DNA of 5,639 nucleotides from NCBI GenBank assembly GCA_034439875.1, contig JAWXBG010000208.1:1-5639 (forward strand), given 5' to 3'. A model generated the notes under the pieces. That model ran no database searches, was not told the origin of the DNA, and saw nothing but the letters and a program-made list of their open reading frames with translations. Made by a program: the position numbers and the translations under genes. The stretch is from JAWXBG01 sp034439875 (GTDB lineage Bacteria > Bacteroidota > Bacteroidia > Flavobacteriales_D > Sanyastnellaceae). Below, in pieces: positions 5,563 through 5,639 of this stretch (the first letter of the stretch is position 1; each line of letters opens with the position of its first letter).

Positions 5563-5639
5563 ATTTGAAAGCGTAATTAGATATACGTTGAAAATCAAAA
5601 TCGAGAAAGCGCCCGTCATTGCAGACTTTCAGCGATGTA
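5561..5639 (-). CDS. Possible C-terminal end of a convergent minus-strand gene (truncated by the window)
   Basis: On the minus strand a frame is open from the window edge to a TAA at 5563-5561, giving 25 residues that end FLDFDFQRISNYAFK. The stop lies immediately before the hairpin at 5540-5553, whose minus-strand exit is a run of five T. That favours a real gene end. No family can be assigned. A plus-strand frame open from 5528 to the edge, with a possible TTG start at 5588, competes with it, so the call is tentative. Confidence 0.3.
   Translation of the reverse strand, partial: TSLKVCNDGRFLDFDFQRISNYAFK

Overview
The window looks like chromosomal DNA from a member of the Bacteroidota, probably an aquatic flavobacterium-like organism. 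The large secreted protein ends in a type IX secretion (T9SS) sorting domain, a system confined to that phylum. The DNA is AT-leaning, genes start without clear Shine-Dalgarno sequences, and a Bacteroidota-type -7 promoter element (TAnnTTTG) precedes the main gene. The exact genus cannot be read from the sequence.

Layout. Positions 1-99 hold the probable last 32 codons of an unidentified + strand gene. A short AT-rich intergenic region follows, with a 10-bp tandem repeat (215-235) and a candidate -7 element (244-251). Positions 304-4212 encode a 1302-residue secreted enzyme: a signal peptide, a vanadium-dependent haloperoxidase (PAP2-fold) domain with the complete vanadate-binding triad of motifs, five Ig-like repeats of about 110 residues, and a T9SS type A sorting domain. 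A strong intrinsic terminator (4234-4268) closes this unit. Positions 4269-4690 have no credible gene but carry three hairpin-forming repeats spaced about 150-160 bp apart. Their outer stems differ by compensating base changes. A decayed partial copy and an unrelated small palindrome lie between them. Positions 4833-5489 encode a 218-residue cytoplasmic protein with an AlbA_2 (Schlafen-type) domain and a probable C-terminal winged helix. A short hairpin flanked by A and T tracts (5533-5562) may end this gene and a possible convergent gene whose tail occupies 5561-5639.

How the parts relate. The haloperoxidase is probably its own transcription unit: exported by Sec, then carried across the outer membrane by the T9SS and anchored or released at the surface, where it would oxidise halides with hydrogen peroxide. 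The AlbA_2 gene is separated from it by the terminator and the repeat array, and nothing links the two functionally. The least explained part of the window is the hairpin repeat array. No CRISPR array, tRNA, rRNA or transposase gene was seen.
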